A DNA stretch of 64,000 bases from Aestuariibaculum sediminum (GTDB taxonomy: Bacteria; Bacteroidota; Bacteroidia; Flavobacteriales; Flavobacteriaceae): contig NZ_JACVXB010000003.1 in NCBI RefSeq assembly GCF_014596945.1, positions 62,001-126,000 on the forward strand, given 5' to 3'. A program made the translations under genes and the position numbers. Positions within the stretch are counted from its first letter, which is position 1; every line of letters begins with the position of its first letter. Shown here in pieces: positions 35,279-42,842 of the stretch. The notes under the pieces were generated by a model. It was not told where the DNA came from, made no database searches, and saw nothing but the letters and a program-made list of their open reading frames with translations.

Positions 35279-36133
35279 ATGAACAAAATTACCATTTTAA
35301 TTCACTGTAAAGACCGCCCTAACATTATAGCGACGGTAACCAATTTTATTGCTAAAAATCAAGGAAACATTGTGTATATCGATCAGTTTGTTGATCGTGA
35401 ACAGAACGAGTTTTTTATGCGATTGGAAAGTGAATTTACAGAAAATACTTTTAACACAGAGGACTTTAAAGCGTCATTCAAATTAAACTTAGCCAAAGTA
35501 TTTAAAATGAAATGGCGCATTTATTCTTCAGAAAGTAAACCTAAAATGGCTTTATTTATTTCGAAATACGACCACTGTTTGTACGATATCCTTGGGCGTT
35601 ATAATTCAGGTGAATTAAATTTAGAAATTCCTTTTATCATTAGTAATCATAAAGATTTAAAACCAATTGCTGATAGTTTTAAAATTCCATTTTACCATAT
35701 TCCTGTTACTAAAGACACAAGAGAAGAGGCGGCTAAAAAACAATTGTCACTACTGGAGGAACATGGTATAAGTTTTATTGTTTTGGCACGCTATATGCAA
35801 ATTATTCCTGAATTGCTTATAGATAAATTTCCTAATAAAATTATAAACATACATCACTCATTTTTACCTGCATTTATTGGCGCTAAACCCTACCATTCAG
35901 CCTATAAAAGAGGGGTAAAAATAATTGGAGCAACAAGTCATTACGTTACCGAAGAATTAGATGGTGGTCCGATAATCGAACAAGATGTTACTCGCGTGAC
36001 GCATGCACACTCGATATCAGACTTAATAGCAAAGGGTCGTGATTTAGAAAAAATTGTTTTAGCTAATGCCATTAAACTTCATGCCGAGCGAAAAGTTATG
36101 GTGTATAATAATAAAACTGTGATTTTCTCTTAA
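35279..36133 (+). CDS. purU: formyltetrahydrofolate deformylase
   Basis: Hydrolyses 10-formyl-THF to formate and THF, balancing one-carbon pools and feeding formate to purine synthesis. 284 residues from ATG 35279. N-terminal ACT domain (about 1-80: ILIHCKDRPNIIATVTNF, NIVYIDQFVDRE) and a formyltransferase-type domain from about 85 with IINIHHSFLPAFIGAKPYHSAYKRGVKIIGATSHYV, which carries the catalytic Asn-His-Asp set. The start at TTG 35258 is rejected because it lies inside the promoter element. It diverges from icmF. Confidence 0.94.
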   Translation: MNKITILIHCKDRPNIIATVTNFIAKNQGNIVYIDQFVDREQNEFFMRLESEFTENTFNTEDFKASFKLNLAKVFKMKWRIYSSESKPKMALFISKYDHCLYDILGRYNSGELNLEIPFIISNHKDLKPIADSFKIPFYHIPVTKDTREEAAKKQLSLLEEHGISFIVLARYMQIIPELLIDKFPNKIINIHHSFLPAFIGAKPYHSAYKRGVKIIGATSHYVTEELDGGPIIEQDVTRVTHAHSISDLIAKGRDLEKIVLANAIKLHAERKVMVYNNKTVIFS

Positions 36134-36349
36134 CCTAAGATTGTAATTCATAAATTAAATTTATACATTGCAAGTCACTCATTATCAAGAGTTAACATGT
36201 TGTATTATGTAACTATTTTCAACTAATTATAATTAACTATTATTCTATGTTTAATTAGGTTGAATTTAGTTTTATACATATAGCTATGTGACAATCTCTT
36301 CTAATAAGTGTCTCAAATCATGTATAAACCATTGACTAAATTTAATTTT

Positions 36350-37450
36350 ATGAAAAACAGACTATTCTTTAGCCTTGCTCTATTGTTGGGTATAGGCTAC
36401 TACTCTCAGGCCCAAAATTTACCTGATAATCCAGAACCTGGTAAATGTTATGTAAAATGTATTACAAAGGATGAATTTAAAGAAGTAGAGGAAACCATCG
36501 TTGTTTACCCTTCATACACTAAACTTGAAGTTATTCCGGCTACCTACAAAACTGTTGAAGAACGCGTATTGGTAAAAGAAGCCTCTAAAAAATTAGTATA
36601 TGTTCCTGCCGTTTATGAAACTGTTGAAGTACCTTATGTAAAAAAGGAAGGAAGAACCGATTTAACTATTTCTCCTGCTACCTTTGGCAGCAATTCTCAA
36701 ACCTTCGAGGTATATCCAAAAACCTCTGGTTGGGAATATAAAGAAACTGCCTGTGATTCTCCTAATAAAGAAGATTGTGTGGTTGCGTGTTTTGTTGAAT
36801 ATCCTGCACAGTTTAAAGATGTAAGTTTTACCACTTTAGATAAAGATGCAAGAACAAACAATGTTCCAGTAGACCAAATTGGCACTACTTACAAAAAACA
36901 AGTTGTAAAAACGCCTGCAAGAATGGAAGAAATTGAAATACCTGCAGAGTATGCAACCATAAAACGTCAAGTTCTTGATCAGCCGGCTACAACAAGAAGC
37001 ATTACTGTTCCAGAAAAAACTCAAACGGTAAGAAGAACTGTTTTGGCTAAAAAAGGAGGAATCACCACTTGGGAAGAAGTTGATTGTGACTTACTTGATG
37101 CCAACGTATTACCTATTTTCTACGAATTAGGAAGTGCTCGTATTACACCTGAATCTAAAAAGATTATCGATGATAAGTTATTACCTTTATTAAATAGTAA
37201 ACCTGTTAGTATAGAAATAATGTCTCACACAGATTCCAGAGGTAATGATGACTTTAACATGTCTCTATCGCAGCAGCGCGCTAATTCTGTTGTAAATTAC
37301 TTGGTTTCAAAAGGCATTTCTAGAAGTAGATTATCGGCTAAAGGTTATGGTGAAACTCGATTAGTAAACCGCTGCTCTAACGGGGTAGATTGTACTGAAG
37401 CTGAACATCAAAAAAATAGACGTACAGAATTTAGAGTTTTAGGTAACTAA
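36350..37450 (+). CDS. OmpA family outer-membrane protein with a repetitive N-terminal region
   Basis: 366 residues from ATG 36350, where a signal peptide begins (MKNRLFFSLALLLGIGYYSQAQ). In-frame GTG and ATG codons at 36308 and 36320 are upstream and unlikely. The mature N-terminal half contains loosely repeated strands of the type P.Y/T...E (VIPATYKTVEERVLVKE, YVPAVYETVEVPYVKKE, TPARMEEIEIPAEYATIKRQ, DQPATTRSITVPEK), suggesting a beta-rich tandem domain. The C-terminal OmpA domain (about 255-366) has the peptidoglycan-binding ISRSRLSAKGYGE and NRRTEFRV motifs. It anchors the outer membrane to peptidoglycan by inference. Confidence 0.9.
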   Translation: MKNRLFFSLALLLGIGYYSQAQNLPDNPEPGKCYVKCITKDEFKEVEETIVVYPSYTKLEVIPATYKTVEERVLVKEASKKLVYVPAVYETVEVPYVKKEGRTDLTISPATFGSNSQTFEVYPKTSGWEYKETACDSPNKEDCVVACFVEYPAQFKDVSFTTLDKDARTNNVPVDQIGTTYKKQVVKTPARMEEIEIPAEYATIKRQVLDQPATTRSITVPEKTQTVRRTVLAKKGGITTWEEVDCDLLDANVLPIFYELGSARITPESKKIIDDKLLPLLNSKPVSIEIMSHTDSRGNDDFNMSLSQQRANSVVNYLVSKGISRSRLSAKGYGETRLVNRCSNGVDCTEAEHQKNRRTEFRVLGN

Positions 37451-37470
37451 AATAACCTTCATAACATAAA

Positions 37471-37500
37471 AAAAGACACCTTAAAAAGGTGTCTTTTTCT
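37471..37500. terminator. bidirectional terminator between ompA-like and thioredoxin-like genes
   Basis: 12-bp perfect stem (37471-37482 with 37486-37497), three-base loop, A and T runs on both sides. The stop codon of the minus-strand gene (37481-37483) is inside it. Confidence 0.85.
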
Positions 37501-38623
37501 TTTTATAAATAACATAAATTGGATATTCCTTATTTTCCTTTTTAACTGTTACACCGTAGGTATCTCGAAAATTATCCACCATCAGAGTAGAATATTTATA
37601 ATGTATTTGCCAATCGTGTAAAACATTATCGGCTAATTTACCTTCCTCAAGTATTGGGGTTTCTAATAAATTAGACAACTGATATTTAATGTTTTTAAAG
37701 GTCACATTATCGGCTTGAATTTCTGCATCGCCGATTAAATACTGCAAATTATTGTTCCCCCAATCTATTTGATTTGTGTCCCAAAATGTGGCAGCATCAG
37801 TATTAAAAACAAAAACATCACCAACCTTATTTTCTTCCTTAATATTTAACTTTAATCCCCTTACAATATTTTTAAACAGATTTGTGTAGGCACGAGAATT
37901 ATAATTCACTTTAACACGGTACGACTCATTAAATCTTGATTCCAACTGAATTTGACCTCTGCTTATCCCTTTTGCATAAGCCAATATATCCCGTATTCTG
38001 CCTCGAATTTCGACAAAGTCACCTTTATTTTCAGTCTGAAGTACTTCTCCCCAATCCTTTTCTAAACGTTCTATTTTAATGTTTTTATCGAGTGTCTCTA
38101 AATTATCAGATTCTAAAACCATATTGTATGCATTTTCTTCAAACATACTTTTAACCGATATTTGTTCCTTATTTAGTTTTAAAAACGCATCAATATCTAC
38201 TGGTTTAAATTCCGCAGGATGGCCTTCCCATAAATTTTCACCTTTTGCATTAAACAAAATACCATAAGGTAAACTCTTAACATTATATTTTTTAAATGCC
38301 TCGCCATCAAAATCTATGGCTACAGCCAGTTTGGTAGGCTTATTTTCTATAAACTTCGTCACTATCTTTGAATCTTCCTGACTCAAAGATAGGACGTAAA
38401 AATCGTCTTTGTATTGCCATTGCAAAGCCTCTAGGTACTTTGAAGCATGAACGCATGGTCCGCACCAAGTTGCCCAGAAATCAATAAAATAAAGCTTATT
38501 TTGATCTTGTCTCGCCAATTCTGACGGTTTAATAAAATTAGAAATCTTTATTTGTCCTGTCATAAAAACAGGAATCAACCAAACAAAAATCACAAAAAGT
38601 CTAATTAAATTCATAGTAAGCAT
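37481..38623 (-). CDS. secreted thioredoxin-like (TlpA/ResA-type) protein with a C-terminal extension
   Basis: 380 residues with an N-terminal hydrophobic signal (MNLIRLFVIFVWLIPVF). The thioredoxin domain spans about 30-150 with the redox site WCGPC (53-57) and cis-Pro in KSLPYGILF. The following 230 residues (about 155-380) form a separate domain with no recognised name, containing DRLEKDWGEVLQTE-like and TRKVNY-like strand segments; it resembles the extra domain of Bacteroidetes redoxin-like proteins. A second in-frame ATG (38614) is a possible start. Acts in the periplasm by inference. It converges with the ompA-like gene. Confidence 0.82.
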   Translation of the reverse strand: MLTMNLIRLFVIFVWLIPVFMTGQIKISNFIKPSELARQDQNKLYFIDFWATWCGPCVHASKYLEALQWQYKDDFYVLSLSQEDSKIVTKFIENKPTKLAVAIDFDGEAFKKYNVKSLPYGILFNAKGENLWEGHPAEFKPVDIDAFLKLNKEQISVKSMFEENAYNMVLESDNLETLDKNIKIERLEKDWGEVLQTENKGDFVEIRGRIRDILAYAKGISRGQIQLESRFNESYRVKVNYNSRAYTNLFKNIVRGLKLNIKEENKVGDVFVFNTDAATFWDTNQIDWGNNNLQYLIGDAEIQADNVTFKNIKYQLSNLLETPILEEGKLADNVLHDWQIHYKYSTLMVDNFRDTYGVTVKKENKEYPIYVIYKKKKTPF

Positions 38624-38704
38624 ATTATTACATCTAAAATAATCAAATACTATGCTAAAATAATATACATCTATAAATAAGAACCATATTTACCTTATAA
38701 ACTC

Positions 38705-38712
38705 TATATTTG
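38705..38712 (+). promoter_or_regulatory. -7 promoter element TATATTTG for the DUF4197 gene
   Basis: Exact TAnnTTTG, 23 bases before the ATG at 38736. Confidence 0.6.
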
Positions 38713-38735
38713 TTTTGAATTAAAAACGCCCGATT

Positions 38736-39443
38736 ATGAGAAAAGCCCTATTCACATTTGCACTAATTTTTACTTTAACATCATGCGCTGATTTGCACCA
38801 CGTTATTAATCAAATACCACAAACTACAGGCGCTATAGGAAATGATCAAATAGCATCTGGACTTCGAGAAGCTCTAAATTTTGGTATCGAAAAGCAAGTT
38901 TCGAAATTAACGCAAACCGACGGATTCTATAAAAACGATTTAGTAAAAATTTTATTACCAGAAGAATTAAAACAAGTTGACTCTGGTTTAAGAAAAATTG
39001 GTTTGTCGAGTTTAGCCGACGAAGGAATAAAAGCACTAAATCGCGCTGCTGAAGATGCTGTAAAAGAGGCGACACCTATATTTGTTAATGCCGTTAAACA
39101 AATTACCTTTACCGATGCTAAAAACATTTTATTAGGCAGTGATAATGCCGCTACACAATATCTTAATAATAAAACTGAAAGTGAATTATATACTAAATTT
39201 CACCCAGTAATAAATCAATCGTTCTCTAAAGTAGGAGCTGATAAAATTTGGACCAATTTAATCAACAAATACAATAGTATACCTTTCACTAGTAAAGTAA
39301 ATCCAGATTTAACCGATTATGTAACAAGTGAAGCACTGGAAGGTGTTTATACTATGATAGCTGTAGAAGAAAAAGAAATTCGTACAGATATTTCATCGAG
39401 AACCACAACTTTACTAAAACAAGTTTTCGCCTTGCAAGACTAA
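38736..39443 (+). CDS. DUF4197 lipoprotein
   Basis: 235 residues. Signal peptide with lipobox LTSC (Cys17), so it is a lipoprotein. The body matches DUF4197: ASGLREALNFGIEKQVSKLTQTDGFYKNDLVKILLPEELKQVDSGLRKIGL, DEGIKALNRAAEDAVKEATPIF, FTDAKNILLGSDNAATQYLNNKT and a helical end (VEEKEIRTDISSRTTTLLKQVF). The family is all-helical and of unknown function in the periplasm. It has its own promoter and terminator. Confidence 0.92.
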   Translation: MRKALFTFALIFTLTSCADLHHVINQIPQTTGAIGNDQIASGLREALNFGIEKQVSKLTQTDGFYKNDLVKILLPEELKQVDSGLRKIGLSSLADEGIKALNRAAEDAVKEATPIFVNAVKQITFTDAKNILLGSDNAATQYLNNKTESELYTKFHPVINQSFSKVGADKIWTNLINKYNSIPFTSKVNPDLTDYVTSEALEGVYTMIAVEEKEIRTDISSRTTTLLKQVFALQD

Positions 39444-39468
39444 AAAATTAAATGGTTTCGTACACATT

Positions 39469-39506
39469 TCCGATGGTGAATAAAATCGCTATCGGATTTT
39501 TTTTTT
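39469..39506 (+). terminator. terminator of the DUF4197 gene
   Basis: Hairpin with arms TCCGAT (39469-39474) and ATCGGA (39491-39496) and a run of ten Ts. Confidence 0.7.
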
Positions 39507-39552
39507 ATTAAATAAAAAAATGTATATTTAACTATCTGTAATTCAAGGAACA

Positions 39553-39750
39553 ATGACTCGGCTTGATCGTATAAAACTAGACCAAGAGAAGCTTAAAAAC
39601 CGTTATAAACTTCTAATTGAACAGGCGTATAATTTACGCCAGACAGATTCTGCACAAAGCGATATTTCCGAATACATGGCAATTAAACTTCTAAATAAAA
39701 TAAATCGGTTAAAGTATCTTTCCAGAGAGCAGCAGAAAACGCTAGTTTAA
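39553..39750 (+). CDS. small helical protein (Lacal_2735-like), function unknown
   Basis: A 65-residue soluble protein with two helices (LDRIKLDQEKLKNRYKLLIEQAYNLRQTD and ISEYMAIKLLNKINRLKYLSREQQ), rich in Lys, Gln and Asp. It resembles the small flavobacterial proteins called Lacal_2735 family, from memory of the pattern QAYNLRQTDSAQSDISEYMAIKL. No enzyme motif. It lies between the DUF4197 gene and the BtuF-like gene; the ATG at 39553 follows a GGAACA sequence. Reasonably sure it is a real gene, not what it does. Confidence 0.65.
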   Translation: MTRLDRIKLDQEKLKNRYKLLIEQAYNLRQTDSAQSDISEYMAIKLLNKINRLKYLSREQQKTLV

Positions 39751-39825
39751 CTAAATTATCATTTATTTAACGATAATATTACATCTAAATCCCACAAAAT
39801 CACGTACTTTATAAAAAAAGAAGTT

Positions 39826-39972
39826 ATGAGTACACATTTTTGTAAAGTTGCCAGAATAAAACCTAATCTTGATAAACTAATAAGTTTAAAAGAATTAGAA
39901 CGAAAAGTTGAAAATTTTGTTGATGATACTAGTAAGTTAGATTATTCTCAAGATTTAAACGGAGCGTTCTAA
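39826..39972 (+). CDS. possible 48-residue protein overlapping the BtuF-like gene tail
   Basis: ORF of 48 codons from an ATG preceded by AAAAAAAGAAGTT. The product is charged and amphipathic (a basic start HFCKVARIKPNL, then a helix SLKELERKVENF and an acidic tail DDTSKLDY). Its last 44 bases overlap, on the opposite strand, the 3' end of the BtuF-like gene. Its start lies outside that gene, where selection for coding would be independent. No family is recognised. Confidence 0.35.
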   Translation: MSTHFCKVARIKPNLDKLISLKELERKVENFVDDTSKLDYSQDLNGAF

Positions 39973-40738
39973 AGTACTGGAATGCTTTTAATAATCGAGA
40001 ACCATACCAGGAAAACATTTCTCCATCTGCTAAAATAATTTGGGCATTTGGAAAAAACACCTGTACCTCTTCTTTATGCTTTTCTCGAAACGGATAAGGC
40101 TCACTAGACAGTAAAACAACTTCAACTGAATCATTTCTTCCAGAGGCCTCTAAATTAATTTCTGGATAACGTTCACAGTACTTAAACGTATTTGTAAATT
40201 TATTTAACTCCAAAAGGTGATTAATAAAAGTATTATTAGCTGCCACCATCCACGGTGATTTCCAAATAAAATAACACACCTCCAGGGTTTTTCTATCCTC
40301 TATAAAGTTTATAAAGTTTGAGACTTCTATCTTTATTTTTGCTGATAATTCATTCGCTTGCCATGGCCTATTGAACAATTTCCCATACTGTTCTATGAGT
40401 TCTCGACTATCATCAATGGTATAAATATCAGAAACATGGACTTGACAAATGAGCTCACAGGCTTTAACGATTTCTTCGGTGTTTTCTTCCTTATTACACA
40501 GAATAATATCTGGTTTCAAGGCTTTAATTTTAACCAAATTCACTTGCTTAGTCCCTCCAACCACTAGCGACTTTGTTGTTATATCGTGTGGATGACAGCA
40601 AAATTTGGTTACACCTACCAGAGCATCTTCCAGTCCTAAATCACAAAGAAGTTCAGTTTGACTAGGCACTAAAGAAATAATCCGTTTTGGTGTATTTTTT
40701 AACACAATACGGCGATGTAATTGGTCTAATACTTCCAA
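39929..40738 (-). CDS. BtuF-like helical-backbone metal receptor (cobalamin/metal binding), no signal peptide
   Basis: 269 residues of the periplasmic-binding-protein type III fold (TroA/BtuF). Seen: RIISLVPSQTELLCDLGLEDALVGVTKFCCHP, a long linker helix, and a second lobe ending FRTLRLNL. It lacks a signal peptide, so it may be cytoplasmic or the call may cover only part of the gene's role. TTG at 40738 is the only usable start: a stop is close upstream and no ATG occurs near. It follows pyrF by 25 bases. The window also holds two cobalamin enzymes, but no btuC or btuD is seen. Confidence 0.75.
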   Translation of the reverse strand: MEVLDQLHRRIVLKNTPKRIISLVPSQTELLCDLGLEDALVGVTKFCCHPHDITTKSLVVGGTKQVNLVKIKALKPDIILCNKEENTEEIVKACELICQVHVSDIYTIDDSRELIEQYGKLFNRPWQANELSAKIKIEVSNFINFIEDRKTLEVCYFIWKSPWMVAANNTFINHLLELNKFTNTFKYCERYPEINLEASGRNDSVEVVLLSSEPYPFREKHKEEVQVFFPNAQIILADGEMFSWYGSRLLKAFQYFRTLRLNLENNLTY

Positions 40739-40763
40739 AACGAATTATCTTAAATTTTATAAT

Positions 40764-41579
40764 TTAAGCTGACAGTATCTCAGCCATTTCAGTTTGTAAT
40801 TCCTGTGCTTTTTTGGCAGCTTCACCGGCATAATCCTCCCCGTTTGAAGCATAAATTATACCTCTTGATGAATTTATAAGAAGCCCTACCGAATCATTCA
40901 TTCCATATTTGCAGACATCTTGTAAATTACCTCCCTGTGCTCCTACTCCGGGAACTAACAAGAAACTTTCAGGAATAATTTTTCTAATATCGGCTAAAAA
41001 TTCAGCTTTAGTTGCACCAACCACATACATCAAATTTTCTGAATTCACCCAGGTTTTTGATGTTTCTAAAACTTGTTTGTAAAGCTCTTTTCCTTCAACC
41101 ATTTTAGTTTGAAAATCGAAAGCTCCTTTATTTGACGTTAATCCCAACATAATGGTGTGTTTGTTTTCAAAAGCCAAAAAAGGCTCTACCGAATCCTTTC
41201 CCATATATGGCGCCACAGTAACCGAGTCGAAAGCTAAATCATCAAAAAATGCTTTCGCATACATGGTACTTGTGTTTCCAATATCACCACGTTTTGCATC
41301 AGCAATAGTAAATATTTCAGGATACTCCGAATTAAGGTAATTAATGGTTTTCTCCAAAGCTTGCCACCCTTTCAAACCGTATGCTTCGTAAAATGCGGTA
41401 TTTGGCTTATACGCCACACATAAATGATGTGTAGCATCTATTATGGCTTTATTAAAGGCAAAAATTGGATCTTCTTCTTTTAAAAGATGTTCCGGTATTT
41501 TGTTTAAATCAACATCCAATCCAATACATAGAAAGGATTGTTTCTTCTTAATTTGTTCTACAAGTTGTGCTGTTGTCAT
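40764..41579 (-). CDS. pyrF: orotidine 5'-phosphate decarboxylase
   Basis: Last step of UMP synthesis: OMP to UMP and CO2. 271 residues, the longer group 2 type. The catalytic Asp-Lys-Asp cluster is in [11 protein letters not shown], with [14 protein letters not shown] at the N-terminus, [14 protein letters not shown] and PGVGAQGG as the phosphate loop. It lies between prfA and the BtuF-like gene on the same strand; the prfA terminator hairpin is only about four bases upstream of its ATG, so its transcription is likely by read-through or from a promoter not visible here. Confidence 0.95.
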   Translation of the reverse strand: MTTAQLVEQIKKKQSFLCIGLDVDLNKIPEHLLKEEDPIFAFNKAIIDATHHLCVAYKPNTAFYEAYGLKGWQALEKTINYLNSEYPEIFTIADAKRGDIGNTSTMYAKAFFDDLAFDSVTVAPYMGKDSVEPFLAFENKHTIMLGLTSNKGAFDFQTKMVEGKELYKQVLETSKTWVNSENLMYVVGATKAEFLADIRKIIPESFLLVPGVGAQGGNLQDVCKYGMNDSVGLLINSSRGIIYASNGEDYAGEAAKKAQELQTEMAEILSA

Positions 41580-41583
41580 ATAT

Positions 41584-41604
41584 AAAAAAGCCTCTTAAAG
41601 AGGC
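41584..41604 (-). terminator. terminator between prfA and pyrF
   Basis: Short GC-rich stem GCCTC/GAGGC with a five-base loop and six Ts on the minus strand. The T run ends four bases before the pyrF start codon. Confidence 0.7.
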
Positions 41605-41613
41605 GATTCATTT

Positions 41614-42690
41614 TTAAATTACGTTATCGTTAGCTTTTAACTTTTCGGTATTTTCGGCTAATTGTAACTCATCAATAATTTTTTGGATATCACCATTCAC
41701 GATGTTACTTAAATCGTAAAGCGTTAATCCTATTCTATGGTCTGTTACACGACCTTGTGGATAATTATAGGTTCTAATTTTCGCACTTCTATCTCCAGAG
41801 GTCACCATACTACCACGTTTTGCCGCATCTTCTTCTTGCTTTTTGGCTAATTCCAAATCATATAAACGTGAACGTAATACTTTAAATGCTTTCTCTTTAT
41901 TTTTATGCTGTGATTTCTGATCCTGACACTGCGCTACTAATCCTGTTGGTATATGCGTTAAACGCACTGCTGAATACGTCGTGTTTACCGACTGACCACC
42001 CGGACCTGACGAACAGAAAAAGTCAATTCGCACATCTTTAGGGTTTATTTCAACATCAAATTCTTCAGCTTCAGGGAAAACCATTACAGTTGCAGCACTA
42101 GTATGAACGCGCCCCTGAGTTTCGGTTTGTGGTACACGTTGTACACGGTGTACTCCTGCTTCAAATTTAAGTGTTCCGTAAACATCTTCACCAGAAACTT
42201 CAAACTGGATTTCTTTAAATCCTCCGTTAGTACCTTCGCTAAAATCTACTGTATCTACTTTCCAGCCTTTGCCTTCGCAATATTTAGTGTACATTCTAAA
42301 TAAGTCACCAGCAAAAATACTCGCTTCGTCACCACCTGTACCAGCACGCAGCTCAACAACCGCATTTTTAGCATCTTCCGGATCCTTAGGAATTAAAAGG
42401 AACTTTATTTCGTCCTCTAACTTCGGAATACGCTCTTTTGCCTCATCATACTGCATTTTAGCCATTTCTACCATTTCGGCATCACTTCCATCGGCAATAA
42501 TCTCTTCCGCTTCTTTAAGGTTATCGGTCACCTCAATGTACTCATCACGTTTATCAACGAGCACCTTCAGATCTTTATATTCTTTATTAAGCTGTATATA
42601 ACGTTTTTGATCGGAAATAATATCCGGTTGAATGATTAAGTCACTCACTTCGTCAAAACGCTGCTTTACTATTTGTAATTTGTCTAACAT
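41614..42690 (-). CDS. prfA: peptide chain release factor 1
   Basis: Recognises UAA and UAG stop codons in the ribosomal A site and triggers peptide release. 358 residues. The GGQ motif ([24 protein letters not shown]) that reaches the peptidyl-transferase centre is present, along with the coiled-coil domain 1 (about 1-95), [36 protein letters not shown] and the [15 protein letters not shown]-terminus. The length is normal for RF1 and clearly not RF2, which is usually frameshift-controlled. A TATTTTTG promoter is 18 bases upstream. Confidence 0.96.
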   Translation of the reverse strand: MLDKLQIVKQRFDEVSDLIIQPDIISDQKRYIQLNKEYKDLKVLVDKRDEYIEVTDNLKEAEEIIADGSDAEMVEMAKMQYDEAKERIPKLEDEIKFLLIPKDPEDAKNAVVELRAGTGGDEASIFAGDLFRMYTKYCEGKGWKVDTVDFSEGTNGGFKEIQFEVSGEDVYGTLKFEAGVHRVQRVPQTETQGRVHTSAATVMVFPEAEEFDVEINPKDVRIDFFCSSGPGGQSVNTTYSAVRLTHIPTGLVAQCQDQKSQHKNKEKAFKVLRSRLYDLELAKKQEEDAAKRGSMVTSGDRSAKIRTYNYPQGRVTDHRIGLTLYDLSNIVNGDIQKIIDELQLAENTEKLKANDNVI

Positions 42691-42707
42691 CTAATTAATT
42701 TGTGTCG

Positions 42708-42715
42708 CAAAAATA
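42708..42715 (-). promoter_or_regulatory. -7 promoter element TATTTTTG for prfA
   Basis: Exact TAnnTTTG on the minus strand, followed by GC. Transcription would start about ten bases before the ATG. Confidence 0.6.
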
Positions 42716-42842
42716 CGATAATTTATGAATTGATAAATTGTGTAATCAAAAATTGAAATAATTAATTTGACAATTTCAATCGTATTAGCCCATTAAAAAA
42801 GGAAGCCTTTCGACTTCCTTTTAAATGTATTAATAAATTTGA

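Noticed and set aside
37471-37500. A structured element specific to the thioredoxin-like gene
   Set aside because: It is a symmetric hairpin with A and T flanks between convergent genes, fully explained as a shared terminator.
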